From: Halopseudomonas bauzanensis
GTDB taxonomy: Bacteria > Pseudomonadota > Gammaproteobacteria > Pseudomonadales > Pseudomonadaceae
Direction of reading: 5' to 3'
Length of the DNA: 64,000 bases
Assembly (NCBI RefSeq): GCF_900114735.1
Contig: NZ_FOUA01000001.1
Span: 221,028-285,027, forward strand
Shown piece after piece: positions 28,316-37,843 of this stretch; position 1 is the stretch's first letter, and each line of letters begins with the position of its first letter. The translations under genes were made by a program, and so were the position numbers. The notes under the pieces are model-generated. The model worked only from the letters and a program-made list of their open reading frames with translations, was not told the DNA's origin and did no database searches.

Positions 28316-29275
28316 TTACTTCAAACTAAGATACTGACGACCTGCGTCTTGCAATGCTTGCTCTGCCCCTATGATAGGCCGCCATCCTAGCAAATCGTGA
28401 GATTTTGTAGAGTCGACAACTAACGAACCGCAAAGCTGCTCAATTAGTTTTCGTTTCCCAATCAGGGCCGCCCCTAGCTCCAACAACTTAATAGTAACAG
28501 GTAAAAAGCGAGCTTCCCTGCCCATACCATGAGCTATATGGCGTATTATATCGGGAGTAGACATGTCATGTTGGTCCGATATAAGAAAGGTTTCATTAGC
28601 TGCTTTAGGGTGTTCCATGCAGAGAGCAATAAAGTCAACCAAATTCTCTAAAGCCACCATACTCCGCTGATTGTGAGTCAAGCCGAAAGGTAACGGCAAA
28701 CCAGTCTTTACAAGCCTCAACAAGCGCCCAAAATTTCCAGGCGCGTCAGCGGCATAGACCAAAGGAGGACGAATCACTACCAACTCCATTTGTGATCCCG
28801 TAAGTAAATCCCACAACCCTTGCTCCGCTTCTAATTTAGAAACCCCATAATCAGCCTCAGGGGCAGGAAGAGACTGCTCTGTAAATGGGTGGCCAAACGT
28901 CTGTGAGCCATTTACACCAATTGAGCTTATAAACACGAAGCGCTTGACACCAGATTCTGATGCCTGCCGTGCAAACTCTAGAGTTCCCTCACAATTGATA
29001 GTGTGGAAAAGAGCCATCGTTGCAGTTTGATCTTTTAGCATATGGGCCCGACCAGCAAGATGGACCACCGTATCAATACCAATAAGTAACTTTCGCCAGT
29101 CGCTACCTGGTTCGAGACTAGGAGACTTAACCATGCAAACATCAGGGTGTATAATTTTTTGCGATCTTGAGCTTGCAACCAACGAAAGCCCCGGCCTCTT
29201 TGACAAGTTCCCGATCAATTTTCGCCCTATAAACCCAGCAGCACCTGTAATTAGTACACGGCAAGGCGAAATCAT
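28316..29275 (-). CDS. WbpV-like NAD-dependent sugar epimerase/reductase
   Basis: A 319-residue extended SDR enzyme. The nucleotide-binding loop is GAAGFIGRKL near the start, and the catalytic YGVSKLEAE (Tyr, Lys) lies in the middle. Closest pattern is WbpV/RmlD-type 4-keto-6-deoxyhexosamine reductases, which make UDP-QuiNAc or UDP-FucNAc from the product of a WbpM 4,6-dehydratase. No wbpM is in the window. The ATG overlaps the upstream glycosyltransferase stop by 4 bp. GC content is lower than in the pse genes. Confidence 0.78.
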   Translation of the reverse strand: MISPCRVLITGAAGFIGRKLIGNLSKRPGLSLVASSRSQKIIHPDVCMVKSPSLEPGSDWRKLLIGIDTVVHLAGRAHMLKDQTATMALFHTINCEGTLEFARQASESGVKRFVFISSIGVNGSQTFGHPFTEQSLPAPEADYGVSKLEAEQGLWDLLTGSQMELVVIRPPLVYAADAPGNFGRLLRLVKTGLPLPFGLTHNQRSMVALENLVDFIALCMEHPKAANETFLISDQHDMSTPDIIRHIAHGMGREARFLPVTIKLLELGAALIGKRKLIEQLCGSLVVDSTKSHDLLGWRPIIGAEQALQDAGRQYLSLK

Positions 29276-30405
29276 AAATCAATCACTCTATTAACTAGAT
29301 TCATAGCCGTATGCTCGCGAATATACAATTTTGATATCAACTCTCGGTTGTTTTTAGAAAAATCACGCCAAGCACCACTTTTTTCAACTTCTAGCAACGC
29401 ATCAACAAGAGCCGGTGAGTCAGATGGCGGAACCACCAGATTATGATCAAAATCCTTCAACACACTGATGGCCTGTTTCTCTCCGCCATATATAATGTAT
29501 TTTCCAGAAGCAAGATATTCATAAAGTTTTGAGGGCATCGCACCCGAATAGTCTGAAGTCAACTGAGCATATAAAATGTCCGCATCCGCGTAATATGCCG
29601 GAACATCCTCCCAAGATACGCGTCCAGTAAAGGTCATATTCTGAAGCTTGGCACTAATCGCTTGGTCTCTTACGCGTACAAAGTCAGTTCCCTCGCCTAC
29701 AACAAAAAATTGAAAATGCGGGAGTTTTTGGGCAGCAGCTACTAGCGTCGACAGATCCTGGGCAAGCCCTACATTGCCAATATAATAAACTTTAATTATG
29801 TCTGTTAATTTCGATGCCGATGGTACAGCGCCCAGCATATCAAACTGACTCAATCCGATACCGTTGGGCAGATATACAACTTTTTGCGCCCCCACCTCTA
29901 AACGAGAGGTAACATATTCTTTTTCGGTCTGATTTGTCACCGATACCAAATCAAATTTTTTAATCTTGGCGCGCACCCGCATTCGGAAAAACTTTTTTGC
30001 TAAACCAGCAACAAACCGGCGATCAGAAAGATACTCCCAAGTCAAGTCCCTAATGTCAACATAATTCTGATCGGACTTGGATACAAACGCCATAAGTAGA
30101 AACATTGATGGCACTGTAACAAGCGTCGCTGAGGAACCTAGCCTACCTGCCGTCTTCAACAGCCTTTTTGCAATTTTGTACTCGAAAAATGCCCGAATAA
30201 TGAAGCCTCGAGTAGGGCGAGAAGGCAGCCTAAGCCCGATATAATTGACGTAACTTTCTAAATCACTACATAAGGATCCACCTTGAGGGCAGACAAGATT
30301 TATCTTAATATCATGAGCTCGAAAGCTGCGAATGATTGGTTCGAGCCGGTTTTTAACCACAGGCTCACTTAAAGGGTAACTCGACACAATAGTAATTGAT
30401 CGCAT
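29272..30405 (-). CDS. Glycosyltransferase family 4 (GT-B)
   Basis: A 377-residue protein starting at MRSITIVSSYPLSEPVV (ATG 30405). It has two Rossmann-like halves. The C-terminal half shows the GT4 pattern: KVYYIGNVGLAQDLSTLV, FFVVGEGTDFVRV, and the donor-binding Glu loop MPSKLYEYLASGKYIIYGG. It probably adds one sugar of the repeat unit to the lipid-linked acceptor at the inner face of the membrane; WbuB-like fucosamine transferases are similar. The sugar cannot be read from sequence. Overlaps the wbpV-like gene. Confidence 0.85.
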   Translation of the reverse strand: MRSITIVSSYPLSEPVVKNRLEPIIRSFRAHDIKINLVCPQGGSLCSDLESYVNYIGLRLPSRPTRGFIIRAFFEYKIAKRLLKTAGRLGSSATLVTVPSMFLLMAFVSKSDQNYVDIRDLTWEYLSDRRFVAGLAKKFFRMRVRAKIKKFDLVSVTNQTEKEYVTSRLEVGAQKVVYLPNGIGLSQFDMLGAVPSASKLTDIIKVYYIGNVGLAQDLSTLVAAAQKLPHFQFFVVGEGTDFVRVRDQAISAKLQNMTFTGRVSWEDVPAYYADADILYAQLTSDYSGAMPSKLYEYLASGKYIIYGGEKQAISVLKDFDHNLVVPPSDSPALVDALLEVEKSGAWRDFSKNNRELISKLYIREHTAMNLVNRVIDL

Positions 30406-30478
30406 AGATAACTTATAAAGTAAGATGCTCAGACAAACAAAACAGTCAACCAAAGCCAACTGGACTAATACAAAAAAT

Positions 30479-32131
30479 CTACCGCCAATGAAGAGACGTT
30501 CTCATTTTTGAACCATATATATTGATGACAAGCTTCTTATTAACAACTGATTCTCCGAAGCGCGGGTGCCATGTACCATCTAGTAGCTTCGCTTCGCCGC
30601 CCATGATATGGAGCATAATATTTGAACCACCTTTCAACTGTAACAAAAACCTTTCGTCGTCAAGTCGTTCTATGGTGATATCCGGGTGGAAATGCCAATA
30701 TACTTTCGCCTCAGCCCAAACTCCTGTTAAAGAATCCTCAATTATTAAAGAATTTTCTTTTGCAACCCATAACCTACGATGTGTCACCTTGCCCACTAGG
30801 CGGTGATAACCATCATGGCTTGCGGAAATCGCCACGTCTTCCACCTGTGCCGAGAACTCGACATCAAACGGCTGGGCTCGTCTTGCAACCCGAAACCCCG
30901 CCCAAACTTCTGATGAGTTCTGCCCGTCCACTTCTAAAGTATTGTGAGCGGCCGTAGAGCGCTGTCGGGTTCTTTCTGCATCTTCACCGTACTGTGATAT
31001 ACCTGAATTAACAAATATACGCTGCCCAAATAAGCTGAACTCGCAGCTAAGTGTATCCGCATGAGCGTGTCCAGGTTGGTAGCTCGCACCAATAAAAGCA
31101 ACATCAATGATCAGGCGTCCATGCGCAGCCCATTCCACGCTTGCATAGCCGCTTTCTTTCATAAAACATCCTGCTATAGGTAATACCGTTCCGCTATCGC
31201 CTATAGGAATTGATATACCTAGTTGGTCAGCATACTTTTGCAAATCATGGAAGGTCGGCCCTATATTGAATGCAGCATCGTTAAAAAAAGCGATCTGGCC
31301 GTCAGGGTGCGTCATTCGGTATAGCCAACCCATTCCCTTCGAGAACTTAGCCTCCCATAACCCGACATGGCGCTCTAGCTCTGGCAAGCCTGTCACCTTT
31401 GCCAGACATTGCAAATCTGCCAAGTCCCACAGCAGTATAGCTTGGTACATTGGCGAAAGCTCATAGTGTGCCCCATCATTAAGGAATTGCTCTAGAATCT
31501 CTTTCTCTAGAAGCTTAAGGCCTAAATGGAGCCATCGATCCCCTTGCTTACCGCCTAAGAAAGTGCCCACAAAAACCAAAGCCTTAGCATTAGCAAAAAG
31601 ATGATTGGCTAACAAATGGAACTCCAACTGCTGCTCTAAAGCATCAGTCTGACTGCTCAGCGATTCCAACCACTCTGAATTCAATTGACTTCGCTCTAGT
31701 CGATAAAAATACTTCACCCAATTAACAACACGTAGCGAAATGCAGTATGGTTCCCAGCCAGCGCCTTTTGGAAAGGGGTTACCAAGTATCCAAGCATCGA
31801 TCATTTGATGACATAACTCATCGTTAGCTCTTGCACCCTTGGCGTTCAAGTCATCTTGATAATGCAAATTGTACAACCAGAGTTTAGAGCAACCAGATCT
31901 ACTCCAATCCCCTCCAAAAAGCTCCGTCAGCCCCAAGAATGTAAATTCCTTCCCGTCCTTAGTAGCCGGTGTCATATAGCTTATACTCGGCCATGTAGAT
32001 ACGTGATTTCTTACGACTGCAGGAGGCAAGGGTCTCTTACGCAGCCTTCTAAAGCGGCTCACCAATTGATAAAACAACTGTCTGGGCCTCAAATGGCGTA
32101 TCGTAAAAACAAACAACAATAAGCGCTGCAT
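30479..32131 (-). CDS. Heparinase II/III family protein
   Basis: A 550-residue protein with an alginate-lyase/heparinase N-terminal helical toroid (about 60-330, WLYNLHYQDDL, WEPYCISLRVVNWVK, ANHLFANAKAL) and a C-terminal heparinase II/III beta-sandwich (about 350-545, with ASYQPGHAHADTLSCEF, TAAHNTLEVDGQNSSEVWAGF). The His-rich GHAHADT is the expected catalytic region. No clear signal peptide is seen, as in many cluster-encoded relatives. Such proteins occur in O-antigen and capsule loci with uronic or nonulosonic acids, where they may edit or degrade polymer. Confidence 0.82.
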   Translation of the reverse strand: MQRLLLFVFTIRHLRPRQLFYQLVSRFRRLRKRPLPPAVVRNHVSTWPSISYMTPATKDGKEFTFLGLTELFGGDWSRSGCSKLWLYNLHYQDDLNAKGARANDELCHQMIDAWILGNPFPKGAGWEPYCISLRVVNWVKYFYRLERSQLNSEWLESLSSQTDALEQQLEFHLLANHLFANAKALVFVGTFLGGKQGDRWLHLGLKLLEKEILEQFLNDGAHYELSPMYQAILLWDLADLQCLAKVTGLPELERHVGLWEAKFSKGMGWLYRMTHPDGQIAFFNDAAFNIGPTFHDLQKYADQLGISIPIGDSGTVLPIAGCFMKESGYASVEWAAHGRLIIDVAFIGASYQPGHAHADTLSCEFSLFGQRIFVNSGISQYGEDAERTRQRSTAAHNTLEVDGQNSSEVWAGFRVARRAQPFDVEFSAQVEDVAISASHDGYHRLVGKVTHRRLWVAKENSLIIEDSLTGVWAEAKVYWHFHPDITIERLDDERFLLQLKGGSNIMLHIMGGEAKLLDGTWHPRFGESVVNKKLVINIYGSKMRTSLHWR

Positions 32132-32271
32132 GCCGTCCCCGTTACTAAATTCTCATGTAAACACTTGATTAATTTTCAATGCAACGTGCCCAGAACAGGC
32201 TTTCTCTAATAAGACACCCCGATTCTGCCTCTTACCGCGCATTAACCAGACCTTAGGTGCCTTGCATATTT

Positions 32272-33444
32272 TTAACTCATAGCACAGACAACTCTTGGCC
32301 TGGAAACAACCGCGCAAGCCAGCCAGAGCATAAAGCTTTGAAAGATTGTATACGCGCTGAATGAAAATATAAACTCCCCGATAAAGACTAAAAGCCAAAA
32401 CTGGTAGACCTTACCATTAGAGCCAAGCATCTTGACCCATAACAATCCTCGAACAATCAATGCAATAAAGACTATATAGATCGCTACGGCCCATAGAGCC
32501 CCGTATTTCAAAAGCAACGCAGCAGGACTAAAATGCACAGTACTTTTGAAATTTCCTAGATCGTTCACAAACCCTGACCCGAGACCTGTGCCAAACCAAA
32601 ACGCATATGGGTTTCCCTGTATGGCCGATACCACGTATTCAATTTCTTCGTTGCGGCCAGCAGTTGCCATCCGGATATCCATCGAGTCGCCAGTCAAATA
32701 TCCCAACCTAATTAATATCGGCTCGGGCACCAAATCAAATATCACCAAAAGCGCTATCGCCACAGAAAGAAGGATTGTAATAATTAAAGCAGTCTTAACT
32801 CTATAAAGAAGTGCTTCCATATAAAAAAAGGCTAGCAAAACAACTACTGAGCTTAGCATTACCCCCCTCTTGCCAGACATCAAAATAAGAACTAGCGACA
32901 CACATAACAGGAAGTAGCGCCTATATACCAAGCCAAAGGCAACGCCGAGCAAAGCAAGGGTGCTCTGCAAACCAAAGTAAACAGCCCCTCCACCCAGACT
33001 TATTAAATACACTCCAGCCAAGGGTATAGCGACACTTATGACCGCCAAGACTACGATCTTGGTTATAACCTCCTTATCGCAAACATAACTAAGGGCTACG
33101 CCGGAGAAGTAACTGTACACCGAGAGCGCGAATACAAATCGAAGAAAGTCTCCTATGAGACTAAAAACATCACCCGACAGCCCAAAGACAAGCAATAGAA
33201 CCGAGTAAATCATGAGCAAACAGAGAAATAGTGATATCCACGAAAGGAATCGTCTGGCGCCAAAAAACATTGTCGCCAAGAAAAAGCAGACCGTAACAAA
33301 AACCAAGTAAAAATAGAAAAACACAGCACCCACATCATAGCTAATCCTTGTTAACTTCAAGGAATGCAATAGCGGAGTTATTAACAATAGCGCAAGACCT
33401 AGCCAAACGATAGACCGCTTACAACTTAACATATAAATACCCAT
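32272..33444 (-). CDS. Wzy-like polysaccharide polymerase
   Basis: A 390-residue integral membrane protein with about ten hydrophobic segments and a long periplasmic loop (about 245-320, EPILIRLGYLTGDSMDIRM, NPYAFWFGTGLGSGF) of O-antigen ligase/polymerase style. GKRGVML near residue 195 is a frequent motif in the group. I assign it as the Wzy polymerase from topology and context, since Wzy proteins diverge greatly. ATG 33444 has GGGA eight bases upstream; it overlaps the end of the flippase gene by 19 bp. AT-rich. Confidence 0.7.
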   Translation of the reverse strand: MGIYMLSCKRSIVWLGLALLLITPLLHSLKLTRISYDVGAVFFYFYLVFVTVCFFLATMFFGARRFLSWISLFLCLLMIYSVLLLVFGLSGDVFSLIGDFLRFVFALSVYSYFSGVALSYVCDKEVITKIVVLAVISVAIPLAGVYLISLGGGAVYFGLQSTLALLGVAFGLVYRRYFLLCVSLVLILMSGKRGVMLSSVVVLLAFFYMEALLYRVKTALIITILLSVAIALLVIFDLVPEPILIRLGYLTGDSMDIRMATAGRNEEIEYVVSAIQGNPYAFWFGTGLGSGFVNDLGNFKSTVHFSPAALLLKYGALWAVAIYIVFIALIVRGLLWVKMLGSNGKVYQFWLLVFIGEFIFSFSAYTIFQSFMLWLACAVVSRPRVVCAMS

Positions 33445-34658
33445 GCGACACATCCCATCAGCCATGACAGAAAAAAGTCTAACTTTTTCATATACTTCCA
33501 GTTTGCGATCACGAAAAGTAATAAACTACAACTAACCCCTATCGAAATCACCGCTTCGGTACCAAGCTCTGTTTGCTTTTCTGAAACCATCATCAGCAGC
33601 CAGCTAGCGCAAGAGCCCAAAAAAATGAATATAGAGAAATAAGGGCGACGTATTCGACCAAAATCCAACAACAAAGACAATACAGTCAGACCATTAATTG
33701 ACACTAGTAAAAACGAATATAGAACTACCCTGGTTAATCTGAAACTATCAAACAACAGCGATATCAATCCGTTCAGCTCGGTCATCAAAACATTAGCTGT
33801 AGAAAAGCCGACCCCAATGCATATCATGATTGCTCGCCATTGGTTAAGAAGATATTGCTCTTTATTTCCACCCGATGCTACATATGGCAGAGCCCATGAA
33901 AACGCCGAAGATGCAATCATCGTTGACACCATAGCGAAGCTTGACCCCAGAGCTGCCTGACCAGCCAAAGCAGGCAAAAAGAGGATGGGGTATATCACCC
34001 TATCTCCATGCTGAAAATAAACCTGTATAAATGATCTTGACACATGCTTAAATGAATATAAGGTTGCGACTAGTTTATGCCTTGAACTATTGACCACCTC
34101 ACCACAGCGCATAAACTGCCCATAAATCATGGCCAATAAAACCTTCACAGCATCTTTAACAGCAAAAGACACCAGAAGAAAATACAGACTTTTTAGCTCT
34201 TCATAATAAAGAAACGCAGCAATTATTACTAAGGAGAGGATTGCATCGACCAGTGCAGTCATCAGCATCAAGTCGGAGCGCATTTTTACTCTTAACCAAA
34301 CTGCGGCGTAACCCGATATCAGGAAGAAGAACAAGTAGGCGCTTACTACACCAATCTCATTTTTACCAAACAGTTCCCGCCCGGCATACCAACCGCCTAG
34401 GCTTACTATGCCCCAACACCCTAAAGATATTAAGACCGAGCTACGGCGTATCGCCGGAGTCATAGTAGCCGGCTGCATATATAGCAACCCGTTGAAGGGA
34501 TTGGGCACTACAGATAACGCCAACTGAGCGCCCGCTCGGATAGCCATCCAAAACGCCAACTCTTCCGCACCGATATACTCAAATATCAGAATCGGAAGTA
34601 AGAAATTTATTCCTGAACCAGCCAATGTGGAACATAATATCAGCTTCCTATCCCACAT
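33426..34658 (-). CDS. Wzx-like lipid-linked repeat unit flippase
   Basis: A 410-residue protein with about twelve membrane helices and short loops, no large soluble domain. Its N-terminus (MWDRKLILCSTLAGSGINFLL...IGAEELAFWMAI) and overall layout fit the MATE-like polysaccharide transporter group. It is the only flippase candidate in the locus, so it is probably Wzx, moving the undecaprenyl-linked unit to the periplasm. Sequence identity to known families is not obvious by eye. It overlaps genes on both sides. Confidence 0.65.
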   Translation of the reverse strand: MWDRKLILCSTLAGSGINFLLPILIFEYIGAEELAFWMAIRAGAQLALSVVPNPFNGLLYMQPATMTPAIRRSSVLISLGCWGIVSLGGWYAGRELFGKNEIGVVSAYLFFFLISGYAAVWLRVKMRSDLMLMTALVDAILSLVIIAAFLYYEELKSLYFLLVSFAVKDAVKVLLAMIYGQFMRCGEVVNSSRHKLVATLYSFKHVSRSFIQVYFQHGDRVIYPILFLPALAGQAALGSSFAMVSTMIASSAFSWALPYVASGGNKEQYLLNQWRAIMICIGVGFSTANVLMTELNGLISLLFDSFRLTRVVLYSFLLVSINGLTVLSLLLDFGRIRRPYFSIFIFLGSCASWLLMMVSEKQTELGTEAVISIGVSCSLLLFVIANWKYMKKLDFFLSWLMGCVAWVFIC

Positions 34659-36228
34659 GAGTGCAACTTTTCAAAAGTGTATCCACCTCATCATATATAA
34701 CTGATATATCTTCATCTGCAAGCCCGCACAAAAAAGTCGAGTAGCTATCTTTAACAGTGCCTTTGGAGCCAATCTTCTCGTCAAAGAAGGGGCACGCATT
34801 CCATCTTTTTCTCAGGTAGCTTATATAAAAGTAATCCAGCACCTCATTCTTATCGGGCGTAAAAACTGTTTCCCCCAACGCTAGAGCTAGTAGCATTGAC
34901 TCGTAATCATTGACGCTCTTCGGTGTCAGTGAAAAACCATATGCTACATGGGGATTGTCTCCAGCATTTAAAACAGGAATCCCTTGGTACGCAAACTCGT
35001 GAGCCATGGTTCCGTACACTGTTAACGCAAGCGATATATCGCCAATGAAGAAATTGGAATTACTTACTTGCGCATCAACAAACACAGCACTCCGATATTT
35101 ATCCTTAAAAAACGCGACAATTTTTTCATTTCCAGGTAGGGCGTTTGGGTGCTCCTTAACAAAAACATTAATCTTATTGCGCTCACATAAACTTAAAACA
35201 CAATCCAGCCATTCAAAAAAGTCAACAAATAGCATTGAGCGATATATATGAGGACTATCAAAAAAACAATGCAGAAATAGGACCGTTTTCGGCCGCCCTG
35301 GATATGGTAAAACCTGACTAGCTAACCAGCCAGTTTGCTTGTCAGAGTAGCCACTCTTTTTCATATAGTAGATCGTTTCGTCAACGATGCCTGATAAGCG
35401 CCTTTCTAAACGCAGCTTAGCTAATTCCCTGCCCTTTTTACGCTCCGCTGCATCTAACCCTTCTGAAATTTCTTTAAACTTCACGAACCGCGGGGTTTGA
35501 AATGGATGATCTTCGCTCAACTGCTCAATGAACGTGCCGCGAGTATTCTGGACCACATAAACATCGACACCAAGATTTAATGCAAACCTCGCCATAAACC
35601 CATAACCCATATATACCGCATGAGTCAGATACACTTCGGAGTAATCATTGCCACAGAGCAGTTTATTGACTTTTTTAGCGTAAACATATGCGAACACTAA
35701 TAGAAAGCGCATTCGCAAAGATTTAACCTGTACTGTTGGCTTTCGAAACCATTTAAGATACGTGTCATAAACCAAATCACCTACTTTAACACCCATAACA
35801 TCTAAATTTATCAAGTCTTTTTTTGACTCAATCATTTTATATGTTTGTGATGCAGCTCCAATAGCATCTCTGAGCTCACCCAGGCTTAGCGGACCGAAAT
35901 CTGCTTTTTTTTGGATTCCGAGCGCCGATATCAAATTTCTGTCTTTGCGGCTTATCTTCCGAACCAAATTAAACACCATAAATTTCCATCCATACCAGAA
36001 GTACATCATGGACGGATTAAATGCTTCCACTGCATGGCCGGCATTGTGTTTCGAAGCGACTATAAAAGCATGCTTAACATTCCATTTAGGATAATATATA
36101 TGAGTACAATCAAATAATATATTTTTAGCGCCGCCACCTGTCTGCCCTGCGGAAATCCGTGCAGTCAAATCTTTAAGAATCTTGTCATCTTTTGTTACTA
36201 ACAAATACTTCTTCAACTTATTAAACAT
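34648..36228 (-). CDS. Capsule polysaccharide synthesis-type putative glycosyltransferase
   Basis: A 526-residue soluble protein. The C-terminal half has a GT-B-like capsule synthesis pattern: PKTVLFLHCFFDSPH, NVFVKEHPNALPGNE and LALTVYGTMAHEFAYQGIPVLNAGDN. These resemble KpsC/KpsS and other keto-acid sugar transferases. The N-terminal half (about 1-240) is not recognised. Being the first gene after pseI in the same operon, it is a candidate pseudaminic acid transferase (inference). It starts 31 bp after the pseI stop and overlaps the flippase gene by 11 bp. It is markedly AT-rich compared with the pse genes upstream. Confidence 0.62.
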   Translation of the reverse strand: MFNKLKKYLLVTKDDKILKDLTARISAGQTGGGAKNILFDCTHIYYPKWNVKHAFIVASKHNAGHAVEAFNPSMMYFWYGWKFMVFNLVRKISRKDRNLISALGIQKKADFGPLSLGELRDAIGAASQTYKMIESKKDLINLDVMGVKVGDLVYDTYLKWFRKPTVQVKSLRMRFLLVFAYVYAKKVNKLLCGNDYSEVYLTHAVYMGYGFMARFALNLGVDVYVVQNTRGTFIEQLSEDHPFQTPRFVKFKEISEGLDAAERKKGRELAKLRLERRLSGIVDETIYYMKKSGYSDKQTGWLASQVLPYPGRPKTVLFLHCFFDSPHIYRSMLFVDFFEWLDCVLSLCERNKINVFVKEHPNALPGNEKIVAFFKDKYRSAVFVDAQVSNSNFFIGDISLALTVYGTMAHEFAYQGIPVLNAGDNPHVAYGFSLTPKSVNDYESMLLALALGETVFTPDKNEVLDYFYISYLRKRWNACPFFDEKIGSKGTVKDSYSTFLCGLADEDISVIYDEVDTLLKSCTHVG

Positions 36229-36259
36229 TGATAATGGTCCTGATCTGACAAACGATCAT

Positions 36260-37315
36260 TTAGATAAAGCAGCGTTTCAAGACGGGTGTATGTTTATAAA
36301 CATCACTTCTGAGTTTCTTTCCAATCACTTTTGAGTATAATTTTGGACTGATGCCGTATCCTGGCCTCACACTTCGTATGGCATCAGCCGTAATGACATC
36401 GCCGGCCTTCAGATCCTTCACAAAGTACAGTGACCGGCGAAACTGCGCATTCCCCTGCTCGCTGGACTTGCGACCGTAGTTAACCTCACCCAGCGCAGAC
36501 CAGGCCGTCTTGCTGTCACGGCATAAAGCGGCCAGTTCTGCCGGCTCCAGCGAAAAGCTGTCATCAGGGCCACCACCGCTGCGATCCAGCGTGAAGTGCT
36601 TTTCAATGATGGAGGCGCCCAGTACCACGCTGGCAATCGCCGTGGTGTTGTCCAGGGTATGATCGGACAACCCGGTAACCAGCCCATAACGGGCTACCAT
36701 GTCAGGTATGGTGCGCAGGTTGTAATCGGCAGCTGGTGCGGGGTAGCCACTGACGCAATGCAGCACAGCCAACTCTTTACAGCCACCGTCACGCGCCGCC
36801 TCAATGGCTTCACTGATCTCATCGGCATCGGCCATGCCGGTTGAGATGATCATCGGCTTGCCGGTGCTCGCCACATACTTGATCAGCGGCAGATCGACGG
36901 CCTCGAAAGACGCAATCTTGTAGGCCGGCGCATTCAGATCTTCCAACAAGTCCACAGCGGTATTGTCGAACGGGGAGCTGAAGATGGTGATACCCAGTTC
37001 ACGGGCGCGCTCGAACAGCGGCTTATGCCAGTCCCACGGCATGTGGGCTTCCTGGTACAACTGGTACAGCGTCTTGCCGTCCCACAACCCACCATGGATC
37101 TGAAACTCTTCCGAGTCGCAATCCAGAGTGATGGTGTCGGCGGTATAGGTCTGCAGCTTGACCGCATCCGCCCCGGCTTTCTTGGCTTCCTCAATGATTT
37201 TCAGCGCGGTCTCCAGGCGGCCATTATGGTTGGCGGAGAGTTCGGCGATGATGTAGGGTGCCGCGTCGCTGGCGATACGACGCCCGGCAATAGTGATGTA
37301 GGGAATGGTGGACAT
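36260..37315 (-). CDS. pseI: Pseudaminic acid synthase
   Basis: A 351-residue NeuB-family enzyme that condenses 6-deoxy-AltdiNAc with phosphoenolpyruvate to give pseudaminic acid. The N-terminal TIM barrel contains IIAELSANHNGRLETAL, KAGADAVKLQTYTADT, PMIISTGMADADEI and HCVSGYPAP; the C-terminal about 60 residues (RSLYFVKDLKAGDVITAD...) form the SAF/antifreeze-like domain. It is the sixth Pse step by order in the operon, 3 bp from pseH. Confidence 0.95.
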   Translation of the reverse strand: MSTIPYITIAGRRIASDAAPYIIAELSANHNGRLETALKIIEEAKKAGADAVKLQTYTADTITLDCDSEEFQIHGGLWDGKTLYQLYQEAHMPWDWHKPLFERARELGITIFSSPFDNTAVDLLEDLNAPAYKIASFEAVDLPLIKYVASTGKPMIISTGMADADEISEAIEAARDGGCKELAVLHCVSGYPAPAADYNLRTIPDMVARYGLVTGLSDHTLDNTTAIASVVLGASIIEKHFTLDRSGGGPDDSFSLEPAELAALCRDSKTAWSALGEVNYGRKSSEQGNAQFRRSLYFVKDLKAGDVITADAIRSVRPGYGISPKLYSKVIGKKLRSDVYKHTPVLKRCFI

Positions 37316-37318
37316 AAG

Positions 37319-37840
37319 CTATCTCTCTGTAGTCGGTTGCCAGTCAGCCGCGAGCAAACCAAAGCACACAACAGCGTGGTACTGCTGGCCGTCAAAGTGC
37401 TGATCGCGCAAGACTCCTTCCTGCTGAAACCCCAGGCGGAGATGAAACTGAATGGAGCGTTCGTTAAAGACCAGTGCCTGGCCGCAGATCTTATGCAGGC
37501 CGAGTTCGCCAAAGGCATGTCGCAAGAGACTGCGTCCCAGTTGCCGGCCCGTTCCTTTGGCCGCCTCGGGTGCCGCATAGAATCCCCAGTCAGCAATGCC
37601 GCCCGGTGCAATCTCATGCAGGTTGATGAAGCCCTGCGCGACACCGTCGCATTCGAAGATCAGCAGATGCCGTGCAGCATCCTGGGAGGCTCGCTCGAAC
37701 CAGCAAGTGTGTTCGCTCAGGGTAATTTCATGTTGTGTATACATATAACGCCGCACATCACGATGATTCCGCCAGGCAAGTACCTGTTCAAGATCATCTA
37801 GCCGCATGCGGCGAATTCGTTGAGCCTTGCTTTGTTCCAT
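37319..37840 (-). CDS. pseH: UDP-4-amino-sugar N-acetyltransferase PseH
   Basis: A 173-residue GNAT-fold enzyme. The acetyl-CoA loop is GTGRQLGRSLLRHAF, with HKICGQALVFNERSIQFHLRLGF at the end. It acetylates the C4 amino group of the PseC product using acetyl-CoA. The start MEQSKAQRIRRMRL has a later ATG at residue 12 as an alternative. It lies 3 bp from both pseI and pseG, within the Pse operon. Confidence 0.9.
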   Translation of the reverse strand: MEQSKAQRIRRMRLDDLEQVLAWRNHRDVRRYMYTQHEITLSEHTCWFERASQDAARHLLIFECDGVAQGFINLHEIAPGGIADWGFYAAPEAAKGTGRQLGRSLLRHAFGELGLHKICGQALVFNERSIQFHLRLGFQQEGVLRDQHFDGQQYHAVVCFGLLAADWQPTTER

Positions 37841-37843
37841 GTA

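Noticed and set aside
32153-32398. An 81-codon minus-strand open frame between the heparinase and polymerase genes
   Set aside because: Most of it overlaps the 3-prime end of the wzy-like gene in another frame. No ribosome-binding site or recognisable domain is present.
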